DNA of 64,000 nucleotides from a virus. This document shows, piece after piece, positions 1 through 8,085 of this stretch. Under the pieces are notes generated by a model that searched no databases, was not told where the DNA came from, and saw only the letters and a list, made by a program, of their open reading frames with translations. Made by a program: the position numbers and the translations under genes. Location: positions 22,341 to 86,340 of IMG/VR virus record IMGVR_UViG_3300034071_002576. The stretch is one strand, 5' to 3'. Each line of letters starts with the position of its first letter. The stretch's first letter is position 1.

Positions 1-2643
1 CGAGGGGTCGTACGGCTTCAATCGTAGTCCGGTGAACACGGCTTTGCCATTCACGAATTTAGGTCCAACACCTTCAACTTTGAGCACGTTCCTAATAGTT
101 TCCTTGAGTCGATCGACGAAGCGAGGTTTAGCTGAATGCTTGTATCCGTTTGACTTACAGAAATTGACATAGCTCGCATACAGTTCTGCGTATGCGTTTT
201 TGACGAACATACCTTTTTCCGCTTCGTCGGTGTTCGGCCTGAAAGCACCAGCCCCGATCAACGCGTTGCTATTAGGTGCATACATCGTGCACTCCGCCAG
301 CCACGCTACGTAGGGATTGTTAAAGATCAATGCTTCTAGGTTGGTCGCGTTGAGTGAGGGCACGTGCTTAACGGGGTTGGCTAGCACGTCCCGCATTTCG
401 TCGAAGGGCATGTCGAGAGCCCAAGAGACCACGCCGCTAAGCTCAGGAACTAGGTCGCCTTCCAGTCGATCCGCGTAAATGTTCAGCAGATCTCGCCGTT
501 GGGAGGGCGGCACTACTTTGTCCATGATGATCGTCAGTCGACGACGCTCCAGACCACTGCTGATGTCTGAGGAACTGATGTGCTCGTTAGAAGCGATACA
601 TACTAATACCTCGGGTTTAAAGTTTATTACTTCTTTGCCATACTTACGCTCTGCTCGTAAAGTATCTGATGCGGATGTAATCTTTTTAAGAACGTCTAAG
701 CGCTTGTTGAAGTTAGCTTCGTCTGTAAGCAGCAGAAGCTTCTTACCAATCAGGTTATAGCATTCAAACTTGTTGGTTTCGATTGTTTCCAGGTTGCTGG
801 TGTGCGTGCCGGAGAACCCAGCCAGCGCGATCAGGAGCTGCTGCATTGTCGATTTGCCGGTTCCGCCCGGACCCACTAGATGCAGAAAACGCTCGCCCGT
901 CGTGTAGCCGGTCAGAAGCGCACGGCAGAATGCCCGGATGATGATTTTCTTGTCCTGCCCAATGCAGGAATCCAGCCACGCGTGGAAATTCGGGCACTGG
1001 GCAGCTTTGTCATACGGGAATGCAAGCTTGCTGCGAAGGTAGAGTTCCTTCTGGCAACCTTCTTGGAACCCCATCGAATCCCCGTTTAGCACACCGTTTT
1101 TAAACGGGATCTTGCCTTTGCTGCTGCTCCAGATGGATACCCGACCGCCGTTAACGGACTTAAGTAGTTTGCCCTTCAGAATCTGGAAAACTGAGCTAAC
1201 GGTTGATGCGCTGTAACGCGGCATCACGCCCGCGGTTACGAAAGTATCCAGTGTTTTTATAATTCTTCTTTTGATGTGCTGTTCGTCCTGTACGTACCAG
1301 ATACCCTCATCTAAGTCGTACGTGAAGAACTCGTCCAGAGATGAGTCAAATAGAAATTCATTACCGTAGTTATTTACGATGATGTCTGCGACATCGTTCT
1401 CGGAAAACTGACGGTTTCCTTGCTGCAGCTGCACCAGCTGAGCCGGAGTTGACGGCGTGGAAGCCATGGGATCTGGGGGTGTTGATGTTGGTGTTGATGT
1501 TGCTGTCGGCTTCGCATCCATCTCTCGAACGAGATCGTCGAAAGTCAGGACGGAGTTGGTCGGCTTGGGCTTCTTTGATGCAATTTCTGTACGTACTTTT
1601 TCCGTACAGGTGGTCTCAAAGATTTCTCGATATGTGCTCTTGAGTCTTTTCCATGCAGCTAGAGACCCGTCCTCTGATGCCATGACCACGGCCGGCTGCA
1701 GAGCGTCTGGATCTGTGATGCTGTTCAGGATCCGATTAAATTTGCCATCCAGCACAGGGTCGTATTCGTAGATATTCTCGAACACCCGGTGTGCGATTGT
1801 CAAGGGGGGTTCGCGTGTTGCAATCCCCTGAGCGTTCAGCCAGTTGCTCCAGCCGATGATCTCCTTTAGGGCTATCGCCAAGGCGAAGGAGCGATCCTCC
1901 ACCTCCTCGCCGTCCAGCATCGACCTGACTGTTCCGCTAACTAAGCGCTCTAGGGCGACCCCTTCTGAAGACTGCTGAGTGTGCAGGTGCTGCTCCGCGT
2001 CTCTCGCGGTCTCTTCCGGCGGAGGAAGCGTGGCGTAGACCGCATAAGCTTCGTCGATTTTTGAAGCTGGTATGAATCTATCTGTGACTACCAGTAAGCT
2101 AGAAGTTCCCTTTCCACCGTAAAATAAATTGACGGCTTGGGTAGCACGTCGATCTGATCCTGGTATTTGCTGCGCAATATGCCTGGTGAACCACTGGTAG
2201 AAGCCAGCATCAATAATTGGCTTCTCTAAACCAAACACCAGTCGGAATCTGGGCCACGTCTCTGTGTGAGACGGAGATAAATAAGCAAGACTCAGATATT
2301 TGTTACATATATCCAGCTCTAGTGCTTGAGCTACGTCCAGTTCTTGTTTTTGTATCTTGTTGCCGTCTTTATCTTTCCCGTCTGCTTGGTTGTCAATGTC
2401 GATGATTATGACACCGGCTTTGATTGCGCCCGTGTTTCCTTCACGTCTTCGTCCATCGACCAGATGCCAGGCACATAAACCAGCCTGCTGCGTGGTGACA
2501 GCGTCGGCTAGAGCCGCAATGTCCTTCTCTTGGGGAAGCCAATTGTTGTTGAAAGCGGCAAAGTTCCCTCCTGCCGCAATCTTACCCGTCGCAGGGTTGA
2601 CGTACTCAGAGACTGCGTAGTTGATCGAGAAGAAAAAGTCCAT
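1..2643 (-). CDS. AEP primase / SF3 (D5-like) helicase, C-terminus cut by window edge
   Basis: An open frame runs from an ATG at 2643 to the left edge, giving 881 codons with no stop in the window. The N-terminal third looks like an archaeo-eukaryotic primase: an acidic IIIDIDNQ motif near residue 77 and SPSHTETWPRFRLVF near residue 120. The C-terminal half is a superfamily 3 helicase, with Walker A GPGGTGKST near residue 590, a Walker B-like LLLLTDEANF near 635, and the SNEHISS region seen in D5/P4-type phage primase-helicases. It probably primes and unwinds DNA at the phage fork. The start is preceded by AGGAG with short spacing, and an in-frame stop lies just upstream. The replicative polymerase and SSB are encoded downstream on the same strand. 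The end of the gene is not visible. Confidence 0.87.
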   Translation of the reverse strand, partial: MDFFFSINYAVSEYVNPATGKIAAGGNFAAFNNNWLPQEKDIAALADAVTTQQAGLCAWHLVDGRRREGNTGAIKAGVIIIDIDNQADGKDKDGNKIQKQELDVAQALELDICNKYLSLAYLSPSHTETWPRFRLVFGLEKPIIDAGFYQWFTRHIAQQIPGSDRRATQAVNLFYGGKGTSSLLVVTDRFIPASKIDEAYAVYATLPPPEETARDAEQHLHTQQSSEGVALERLVSGTVRSMLDGEEVEDRSFALAIALKEIIGWSNWLNAQGIATREPPLTIAHRVFENIYEYDPVLDGKFNRILNSITDPDALQPAVVMASEDGSLAAWKRLKSTYREIFETTCTEKVRTEIASKKPKPTNSVLTFDDLVREMDAKPTATSTPTSTPPDPMASTPSTPAQLVQLQQGNRQFSENDVADIIVNNYGNEFLFDSSLDEFFTYDLDEGIWYVQDEQHIKRRIIKTLDTFVTAGVMPRYSASTVSSVFQILKGKLLKSVNGGRVSIWSSSKGKIPFKNGVLNGDSMGFQEGCQKELYLRSKLAFPYDKAAQCPNFHAWLDSCIGQDKKIIIRAFCRALLTGYTTGERFLHLVGPGGTGKSTMQQLLIALAGFSGTHTSNLETIETNKFECYNLIGKKLLLLTDEANFNKRLDVLKKITSASDTLRAERKYGKEVINFKPEVLVCIASNEHISSSDISSGLERRRLTIIMDKVVPPSQRRDLLNIYADRLEGDLVPELSGVVSWALDMPFDEMRDVLANPVKHVPSLNATNLEALIFNNPYVAWLAECTMYAPNSNALIGAGAFRPNTDEAEKGMFVKNAYAELYASYVNFCKSNGYKHSAKPRFVDRLKETIRNVLKVEGVGPKFVNGKAVFTGLRLKPYDPS

Positions 2644-2716
2644 GGTCTCCTGACGTCAGGTCATTCTGCCATGAAACCCCTTGCGGCGCAGTGGAAGGCG
2701 CCCTTAAGAAGGTGTT

Positions 2717-3493
2717 TCACTTGTTGACAGATTCATAAAATTGCCGCAGGACCTGCAGCCATTGTTCGATATGTTTTTCGACTTGAGCCCTGCTGAAAGT
2801 GAAAACTTGAACAGGATATTCCGGTAATGGCGTCGACACGATTATCTGAGTTTTGTCTACTTTTAGGTCCAGACAAGTTTCAGCTGCCAGTGTGTATGCA
2901 GCTAATTGTAGTTGTGTTTTCTTTAACTTAAACACTCCGCTTGTTAAGGCTTTTTTGACATTATCTGGAAGGTTATCTTTAGCTTTTGGGAAGTTAGCTG
3001 AATAAGGACCTACTGAAGTTTTAAAGTCTCCCAGTATTATTTCTCCGTTTACATCCCTGTAGATAATGTCGCAACAACCGGCATATCCGTGCCCCGTACT
3101 CTCGTTGTAATAATGGATTCTGCCTACACCGTCCTCTCCGACGTACCGAGACCATTGCGGCTGGTTGTACGGTTTTTCGCTCCAGAGGACAGTTCCTTCG
3201 TTCAGCAGATCGTCCAGTTTTTCTGGCATACCCTTCCAGTATGCGAGAACGTCATCTCCAGGGTGGACGGCAAGCCCCCTGATGTAATTCTCTACCGCGT
3301 TGTGAATAAATGAACCTCTTGCAGCTGCGTTTTCTAGCGCACCAGGATTCATTAGATTCCAGTGCGCTAGTTTTTTCCGCGTTTCCTCGGTTTGCGTGGC
3401 CGAGAGGACACTCGTAACAGATGGAAGAGGTTTGGGTACTCCTGCGCAGTTGTAGTGCCGTAAACCGTTTAGAGTAACTCGTGTTTGGGACAC
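2717..3493 (-). CDS. RecB/Cas4-like PD-(D/E)XK nuclease
   Basis: The 258-residue product has the ordered motifs of RecB-family nucleases: GSFIHNAVE (H64, E68), GCCDII (D142), GDFKTS (D156, K158) and QLQLAAY (Q196, Y200). These bind metal and cut DNA in phage exonucleases and the Cas4/RecB group. It starts with GTG. It lies between the primase-helicase and an SSB-containing cluster, so a role in recombination, end processing or host DNA degradation is likely. No helicase domain is fused to it. Confidence 0.85.
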   Translation of the reverse strand: MSQTRVTLNGLRHYNCAGVPKPLPSVTSVLSATQTEETRKKLAHWNLMNPGALENAAARGSFIHNAVENYIRGLAVHPGDDVLAYWKGMPEKLDDLLNEGTVLWSEKPYNQPQWSRYVGEDGVGRIHYYNESTGHGYAGCCDIIYRDVNGEIILGDFKTSVGPYSANFPKAKDNLPDNVKKALTSGVFKLKKTQLQLAAYTLAAETCLDLKVDKTQIIVSTPLPEYPVQVFTFSRAQVEKHIEQWLQVLRQFYESVNK

Positions 3494-3531
3494 ACTTTCG
3501 TGTCGATTAACCTTTAGTTTACTATTTGAAG

Positions 3532-3897
3532 TCAGAACGACATCTGAAATGGTCGAGAGTCTGTATCTTCATCATCGTCGTCATCTTCTTCGTCGTTTCC
3601 CACACTGTCTTCATCTTCGTCGGAATCCAAAAAGAATTCAGATTTTTGGTAGTCGAAGTCGCGGTTGTGGCTGCTCAGCTCTTCGGCGAGGCAAAGACCT
3701 GCGCAATAAGAGTCGGTAATAATCTCCGCGCACTCAGCGGCAGATCTAGCGGTTCCCTCCGGTGAGACACACTCCTGGAGAAGTTGGTCGGACACCAGTA
3801 GGGCTGTGACTTTTTCGAGAAGTGTATTTGTTTTTGTGAGTTGATCCAGAACATCGCGTTGGAACTTGTCAAATTTTTGCCGCCGAGTCATTGTCAT
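3532..3897 (-). CDS. Small protein with long acidic C-terminal tail
   Basis: I take the start as the ATG at 3897, which overlaps the stop of the upstream gene by 4 bp (ATGA), giving 121 residues. An earlier in-frame start would overlap that gene further. A helical first half is followed by a run of about 25 mostly Asp/Glu residues, ending in SRPFQMSF. An acidic stretch closed by a hydrophobic tip recalls the protein-docking tails of SSBs. No fold is recognised. Function unknown, but coupling to the methyltransferase-like gene is clear. Confidence 0.7.
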   Translation of the reverse strand: MTMTRRQKFDKFQRDVLDQLTKTNTLLEKVTALLVSDQLLQECVSPEGTARSAAECAEIITDSYCAGLCLAEELSSHNRDFDYQKSEFFLDSDEDEDSVGNDEEDDDDDEDTDSRPFQMSF

Positions 3898-4436
3898 GTT
3901 AAAGAAGGCAGAGGGTCTACACGATCCCAGTCCAGACCAAAGGTTATCTGAGTTCCGTCGTGCCACTGCTCGGGGCGTTGGAAGACAAACCAGCAGCTGG
4001 TGACGGAATCCCGCGTGGAACCAATGGCGCGAAATTTGGGACGCGGATTAAGGACAATCATATTGCTGATCTTGTTTGCTAACAGAAAGCTTTTACGTTT
4101 GGCTACTGGTTCTATGAACGACAGTCGGTCTAGTACAGCTATGCCTTGTGTTGCAATTTGGATGCCGTATTCAAGTATATACTCTGTGTAGTCTCCTAAG
4201 CCTGTTGTTGCTGCTATGACCCAATCAAACTTTTTCTCTTTCTGACCGACCCACCAGACGGGATCCATTAAGTTTGTTTCATCCTTGTTTTCAACGACGT
4301 TAAAGTTATGACGTCGCAGTTGGTCACTCAGTATCGACAACGGATCAAATGGGACTAAGACTGAGCCTGTGATAAAACTGTGTTTTATGAGAGCGTGGGT
4401 GACCCCGTTTGGGAGTTGATAAAAAGAATCTGCCAT
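3894..4436 (-). CDS. Degenerate SAM methyltransferase-like phage protein
   Basis: The 180-residue protein follows the layout of small phage N6-adenine-methyltransferase-like proteins: an N-terminal FITGSVLVPFDP stretch, then FDWVIAATTGL (residues 70-80), a GIQIATQGIAVLDRLSF helix-strand pair, and a late VTSCWFVFQRP strand. In active members the DW-V segment is followed by (D/N)PP(Y/F); here that site reads AATTGLGD. The N-terminal SAM-binding glycine motif is also poor. I infer a protein derived from a methyltransferase that has probably lost catalysis. Its ATG overlaps nothing upstream and faces the NblA-like gene across 92 bp. Confidence 0.6.
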   Translation of the reverse strand: MADSFYQLPNGVTHALIKHSFITGSVLVPFDPLSILSDQLRRHNFNVVENKDETNLMDPVWWVGQKEKKFDWVIAATTGLGDYTEYILEYGIQIATQGIAVLDRLSFIEPVAKRKSFLLANKISNMIVLNPRPKFRAIGSTRDSVTSCWFVFQRPEQWHDGTQITFGLDWDRVDPLPSLT

Positions 4437-4528
4437 TGGTCGGGTTGTAGGACTGTCAGAGTTTAACCAAAATTTCCGGTCTACCCGGTAAATGCTGCCT
4501 ATTATGACGTCAGTGCATTCTGTAGATT
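4437..4528. promoter_or_regulatory. Divergent intergenic region between minus-strand operon and NblA-like gene
   Basis: These 92 bp separate two divergent genes, so promoters for both are expected. A TATTAT hexamer lies at 4500-4505, about 24 bp before the NblA-like ATG, but no good -35 hexamer lies at the right distance. A TGACGTCA palindrome at 4504-4511 also occurs at 2650-2657, upstream of the primase gene. No Shine-Dalgarno sequence precedes the ATG at 4529. Confidence 0.4.
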
Positions 4529-4777
4529 ATGTTAAATCTGGAATGGCTGAACACGGAACAAGAGTTTTTACATAAGCGAGTTTGCGGAGATTTTGCTAAG
4601 CTCGACCGAGAACAAATGAAAGATGTTTTTGAATCGGTGCATAAACAGTATTTAATCAGGAACAGCTTGTTTTCTCGTTTGGCCTCTTGGTGCGCCCGCA
4701 ACGGAGTGGTCTTGCCTGCCTTTGAGGAGTTGCTTTCCCCGAAAGAAGTTCAGCATCCGACTCCCTTGGAGGAATAA
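4529..4777 (+). CDS. nblA: NblA-like phycobilisome degradation protein
   Basis: The 82-residue product is two predicted helices. The pattern LNTEQEF...KR near residue 8, KLDREQ near 24, and HKQYLIRNSLFSRL near 38 matches the NblA/Ycf18 layout (EQ-F, L-REQ, then Y/Q-M-R/K-N-L). A C-terminal CARNGVVLPAFEELL stretch extends beyond classical NblA of about 60 residues. NblA recruits Clp protease to phycobilisomes so that these antennae are degraded; freshwater cyanophages such as Ma-LMM01 carry it. Here it is the only plus-strand gene in the left 28 kb, with its own terminator, which fits independently controlled host takeover. The assignment is by motif only, so a distant paralogue remains possible. 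Confidence 0.6.
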   Translation: MLNLEWLNTEQEFLHKRVCGDFAKLDREQMKDVFESVHKQYLIRNSLFSRLASWCARNGVVLPAFEELLSPKEVQHPTPLEE

Positions 4778-4803
4778 AAAAAGCGGTCGTGAGACCGCTT
4801 TGT
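4776..4803. terminator. Bidirectional rho-independent terminator
   Basis: The stem AAAGCGGTC (4780-4788) pairs with GACCGCTTT (4793-4801) around a GTGA loop. An A-run precedes the stem and Ts follow, so it can act in both directions. It lies between the stop of the NblA-like gene (plus) and the stop at 4828 (minus), ending both transcripts. Confidence 0.85.
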
Positions 4804-4827
4804 ACCTTGGCTTTCCTTAACGTTAGC

Positions 4828-5643
4828 TCAAAAGTCGATACCTAGAGCTTTTGCTTGTTCCGCCGTAAGTTCGATTGGTTTTTTCGCCTTCGCACTAGGT
4901 GGTTCGTTCTCGACTTTTTCGTCCGCTTCCGCAGACTTCAGAGCCTTTGCTGGCCCTGCGCTAGCGAATGAACGTTCCGGGGGCGCGCCTCGCTCGGCAG
5001 CAAATCGAGCTTTGATTTCAGTATGATCTGCACCCAAGGGCAATTCGACCAAATCTGAGCCGGGGATGTGGGACTTGAGTGCCGACGCACACAGAGTGCC
5101 TCCCTTGTCGACAAGCCAACTGTTAACGTCTTCAATCAATTTGATTTCCTCCTCGTTCGCCGGCGGTCTGTCGGAGAATTCGAGAGCATTAAAATTGATC
5201 TTCGCGCCATCGGCGCCGGTCATTGGATCCCGCTCATTAAAGCTGCGAGTCACGAATTTCGTCGTGGTGATCACCGACGCGCAGTTGATTCGATTGTTGT
5301 AGAGCGTCTGGAAGTAACTGATGAAGTTCTTCTGAGAAGACTTGCCTGAAATCATCGAAGTCGTTACGCAACGCGGAGGCAACAACCTGTGATTTGGGCT
5401 GACTCCGATGTAAGCAATGCGCAGAAATTCTTCTTGGTTGCGCATACCTAGGTTGCCGAAGTAAGGAGTAAATCCCACCAGGACAAACTCAATAGGGATT
5501 CCGTTGTCGTTCCTATCGACAATCGCAGAGTCTGGGTCGACATCAGATTTCCAACGTCGAGCCTGTAGATCTATTCGAAGTGTGTGCGGCGGTACATTAC
5601 ACAGAATTTCGTCTTGGGAGAATTGACCAGCAATGAAAACCAT
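4828..5643 (-). CDS. Conserved replication-module protein of unknown function
   Basis: The 271-residue protein has a beta-rich first 170 residues (for example FVLVGFTPYFGNLG and INFNALEFSD). A Lys/Glu/Ala/Pro-rich linker follows, and the tail ends in AEQAKALGIDF. It lies immediately downstream of ssb, 13 bp apart, and both are probably co-transcribed. A folded domain plus disordered tail with a hydrophobic tip is typical of ssDNA-binding accessory proteins, but no named domain is recognised. The ATG at 5643 is the only sensible start. Confidence 0.55.
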   Translation of the reverse strand: MVFIAGQFSQDEILCNVPPHTLRIDLQARRWKSDVDPDSAIVDRNDNGIPIEFVLVGFTPYFGNLGMRNQEEFLRIAYIGVSPNHRLLPPRCVTTSMISGKSSQKNFISYFQTLYNNRINCASVITTTKFVTRSFNERDPMTGADGAKINFNALEFSDRPPANEEEIKLIEDVNSWLVDKGGTLCASALKSHIPGSDLVELPLGADHTEIKARFAAERGAPPERSFASAGPAKALKSAEADEKVENEPPSAKAKKPIELTAEQAKALGIDF

Positions 5644-5656
5644 GGTTAGTACTTAA

Positions 5657-6301
5657 TCAGAGGGAGAAGTCAATAGAACCGATAGCAGCAGCAGCTACTT
5701 TACCTTTTTCAGGGTCGACAGCTTTCTTTGGAGCTTGTTTAGAGGACTTGGGGAGGTAGAGGATCTTATCTACAGTGTAATTGAGATAATTCCTATCATC
5801 CTTTTCACTTGTTGAGACCTTGCCTACTGCGATAGTAGGTGTGCCCGGTGCGAGTTCAGAAAGCTGTTTAGACAGTTCACCCCAGGCTGTCATCTTGAAC
5901 CAAGCTGTTTCGTTTTCTTCCGTTTGCCATGCAAGTGAACGATTAGTTACCGTCGTATCTGAAAGTTCTACTTCATCGGCTTTAGGGCCAAGACCGCCCG
6001 TCGCCATGAAAACGTTGATGGCGAGGAGATCTTCGAAGTTATCTTCTGTCACAATCAACATGGGTTGCATTTTCAACACACCATCAATTGTTGGTTTAGT
6101 AGGTCCGAGTGCGAGAACGGTTTGTCCTACTTCGAGTTTTTTAAGTAGTTTTCCTACATAGTGACTCGCTTGTTGGAGGAGTTGAAATTTTGTTTCGACT
6201 CTTTTGTCATTTGACGGAAGGGATTCGGCTAGAACATTTACGATGCCGTCGTTATCATCCGCCGCGGCGGTGATTTTCAGGCCCATTAGAAACAGATTCA
6301 T
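5657..6301 (-). CDS. ssb: Single-stranded DNA-binding protein (OB fold)
   Basis: Residues 110-185 carry the SSB OB-fold signature: NRSLAW, then ETAWFKMTAWGELSKQL, GTPTIAVGKVST and NYLNYTVDKILYLP. It should coat ssDNA during replication and recombination. An unusual N-terminal 100 residues precede the OB fold, and the C-terminus ends IGSIDFSL rather than in the classical DDDIPF tip. The ATG at 6301 lies 47 bp inside the preceding gene; a second ATG at 6286 would shorten the overlap to 32 bp. Neither has a clear ribosome binding site. Confidence 0.75.
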   Translation of the reverse strand: MNLFLMGLKITAAADDNDGIVNVLAESLPSNDKRVETKFQLLQQASHYVGKLLKKLEVGQTVLALGPTKPTIDGVLKMQPMLIVTEDNFEDLLAINVFMATGGLGPKADEVELSDTTVTNRSLAWQTEENETAWFKMTAWGELSKQLSELAPGTPTIAVGKVSTSEKDDRNYLNYTVDKILYLPKSSKQAPKKAVDPEKGKVAAAAIGSIDFSL

Positions 6302-6851
6302 TGCTTAGCTGTCTGTAGATGGTTGATCGGTGGACTTTGAGAGCCGCGGCGATCTGGGTGACCCCGACGCCTTGGCCCCGGTAGGCTACTACCAATTTTC
6401 TGTCACCGCATGAGATTTTCTCGTTTTTGCCCTGAACGTACGTAAAGTGATACGGATTTACACATTGTTTGCAGAAACACTTCGGTTTTGCTGTGACACC
6501 GTCTTTGGGTATATCTAAGTATTTGAGAATTATTGTTCGGATGTACTGTCTGGAACCCAGTACGTAGGTGCACGGAACCCCATTTGTAAATTTTCCTCCC
6601 CACTTGCAACATTCACCGTGGGTGAAATTGTTTTCAGCTAAGTCTTTGAAAAGCTGCGCCAACAGATTTTGTTCGCAGCTTCCATAGCTGAGATTGTACC
6701 TCTCTGCTCCTAGAGCTTTCGATATATCGCCCGCCTGTGCCTGCGCGTGTCCGCTGTCTTTTGCTGTTATCTGTAGCTCTAATTTTTTGTCTTCTTTTAC
6801 CAGGGACAGTATGTAATTATCTTTAAAGACCATAAGGCGAGTTTTTAGCAA
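6255..6851 (-). CDS. HNH-like zinc protein with C-terminal helix-turn-helix
   Basis: The 198-residue protein has a Cys/His cluster (HGECCKW, GVPC, KCFCKQCVNPYHF) like the zinc core of HNH_3-type homing endonucleases, where C-x-NP-x-H is typical. Residues 150-180 resemble a resolvase/Hin-type HTH (YRGQGVGVTQIAAALKV then HRSTIYRQL). I infer a DNA-binding protein, possibly a degenerate homing endonuclease or a regulator. The start may be ATG 6833 rather than 6851. Its 3' end overlaps ssb by 47 bp, unusual for a functional pair and compatible with insertion next to ssb. Confidence 0.55.
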   Translation of the reverse strand: MLKTRLMVFKDNYILSLVKEDKKLELQITAKDSGHAQAQAGDISKALGAERYNLSYGSCEQNLLAQLFKDLAENNFTHGECCKWGGKFTNGVPCTYVLGSRQYIRTIILKYLDIPKDGVTAKPKCFCKQCVNPYHFTYVQGKNEKISCGDRKLVVAYRGQGVGVTQIAAALKVHRSTIYRQLSNESVSNGPENHRRGG

Positions 6852-6853
6852 GC

Positions 6854-8083
6854 TTACTTTCGCTTGCCGCCACCGCCACCTCCGCCGCCTCCGCCGCCGC
6901 CACCTCCGCCGCCGCCACCTCCGCCGCCGCCACCTCCGCCGCCGCCACCTCCGCCGCCGCCACCTCCGCCGCCGCCGCCACCTCCGCCGCCGCCACCTCC
7001 GCCGCCGCCGCCACCTCCGCCGCCTCCGCCGCCGCCTCCGCCACCGCCGCCACCGCCACGGTTGCCGCCACCGCCACCTCCGCCGCCACCGCTAGGTGCA
7101 GGAGAAGGAGCAGGTGCCGGAGCAGGTGCCGGAGCAGGCGCTGGTCTTGCTGCCGGTGCGGCTGCTGGTGCCGGGCGTGCTGCAGGAGCTTGACGAGCAG
7201 GTTCTTGTTGTTTCGGTACATTAAATTCTTTGTTTTGTTGCGCTGCTTTGTTTTGCGGAGCTTTAGCTGCTGAAGGAGAGGCGAAGAGCGTGGGAGCTTT
7301 ATTACTTTGTTGTTGGCCTCCGCCAGCGGGTTTGACGGTGAACCCACCGTCTGCAGCTGGTTTAACCTTGATGCCGAGTTCTTTTTGCGCTGCGGCTGAG
7401 GGGGCTATTGCTGATCTCGATGCAGCTTTGATTATCTGATTCTCGGATAAACCCTGCTTCTGTAAGTATTTAATATCTTGTGTGTTGAATCCCGCTCCAC
7501 CTCTTTTAGCTAAATCAAATGTTTGGCCTGCGACTTTAACAATATTTGTTTTTTTAGCAGGAGTCGTTTGCGTTTGCGTTTGCGTTTGAGTTACTTCGGG
7601 GGCGGCTTCTTCCGCACCTAAATAATCGTTTAAATAATCATCCAAGTAAGACTGAAAGTCAAACTCTTCGTAGCCTCCGTCCCCTCCTGCGCCAGTATCT
7701 CCGTAGTCTCCAAAACCGCCAGAGTCTCCGAAATCGAAAAAAGATGTGTCAAACTCACCGCCGGTTAAATCTGAGTATTGTTGACCCTGCAAGCTTTGCA
7801 GCAAATCATCAATACCTAGTTGCTTACGTAAATCAGCCATTTTCGCAGCCGTGGCCTCAGTCGCCGCCGCTTTTTGTTTCGCTATAGCTTCTTCCAGCGC
7901 TTTTCGCGCTGATTCGCGTACGGCAAATCCTTCCTGCCTTTCCGTCTCTGACGAGGGACCTATTCGCCGACTTCCTTGGAGTTTGAATACTCCGGTGTAC
8001 GCTTTTTCTTGAACTGCCTTAGTTAAGTCCGTCCCTGTTGTTCCTGGCAGTGTTCTGGGCGCAGATGCTAGTCGCCGAGCCAT
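6854..8083 (-). CDS. Disordered protein with 64-residue polyglycine tract
   Basis: The 409-residue protein has a charged N-terminus, an Asp/Gly/Tyr-rich middle (residues 105-160), and a short domain with DIKYLQKQGLSENQIIKAA. A Pro/Ala tract follows, and the tail reads S-G9-N-R-G64-K-R-K. The domain and the terminal GKRK are shared with the next gene upstream (8086-8937), so the two are paralogues. No enzymatic motif is seen. The basic KRK end and low complexity suggest nucleic-acid binding, condensate formation or a structural linker. It lies in the replication arm rather than with virion genes. Confidence 0.65.
   Translation of the reverse strand: MARRLASAPRTLPGTTGTDLTKAVQEKAYTGVFKLQGSRRIGPSSETERQEGFAVRESARKALEEAIAKQKAAATEATAAKMADLRKQLGIDDLLQSLQGQQYSDLTGGEFDTSFFDFGDSGGFGDYGDTGAGGDGGYEEFDFQSYLDDYLNDYLGAEEAAPEVTQTQTQTQTTPAKKTNIVKVAGQTFDLAKRGGAGFNTQDIKYLQKQGLSENQIIKAASRSAIAPSAAAQKELGIKVKPAADGGFTVKPAGGGQQQSNKAPTLFASPSAAKAPQNKAAQQNKEFNVPKQQEPARQAPAARPAPAAAPAARPAPAPAPAPAPAPSPAPSGGGGGGGGGNRGGGGGGGGGGGGGGGGGGGGGGGGGGGGGGGGGGGGGGGGGGGGGGGGGGGGGGGGGGGGGGGGKRK
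6866..7057 (-). repeat. GGN minisatellite encoding 64 glycines
   Basis: This 192 bp tract consists only of glycine codons. Its core is a 15 bp unit (GGA GGT GGC GGC GGC on the coding strand) repeated about seven times, including 18 bp variants between 6890 and 7020. The plus strand reads as polyproline with no coding support. Such a tract is prone to slippage, so its length may differ between isolates or assemblies. Confidence 0.9.
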
Positions 8084-8085
8084 AT

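Noticed and set aside
2650-4511. TGACGTCA palindrome occurring twice (2650 and 4504)
   Set aside because: Two copies of an 8 bp palindrome nearly 2 kb apart are close to chance expectation, so no regulatory claim is made.
5820-6161. Plus-strand 113-codon frame inside ssb
   Set aside because: Antisense to a clear SSB OB fold; no independent evidence.
6864-7193. Plus-strand frame encoding about 65 prolines
   Set aside because: It is the complement of the polyglycine codons. The minus-strand frame has a long non-repetitive N-terminus and a paralogue, so the polyproline frame is a shadow.
6823-7347. Minus-strand 174-codon frame rich in Ala/Val
   Set aside because: It is another reading frame of the same GGN repeat and overlaps two genuine genes.
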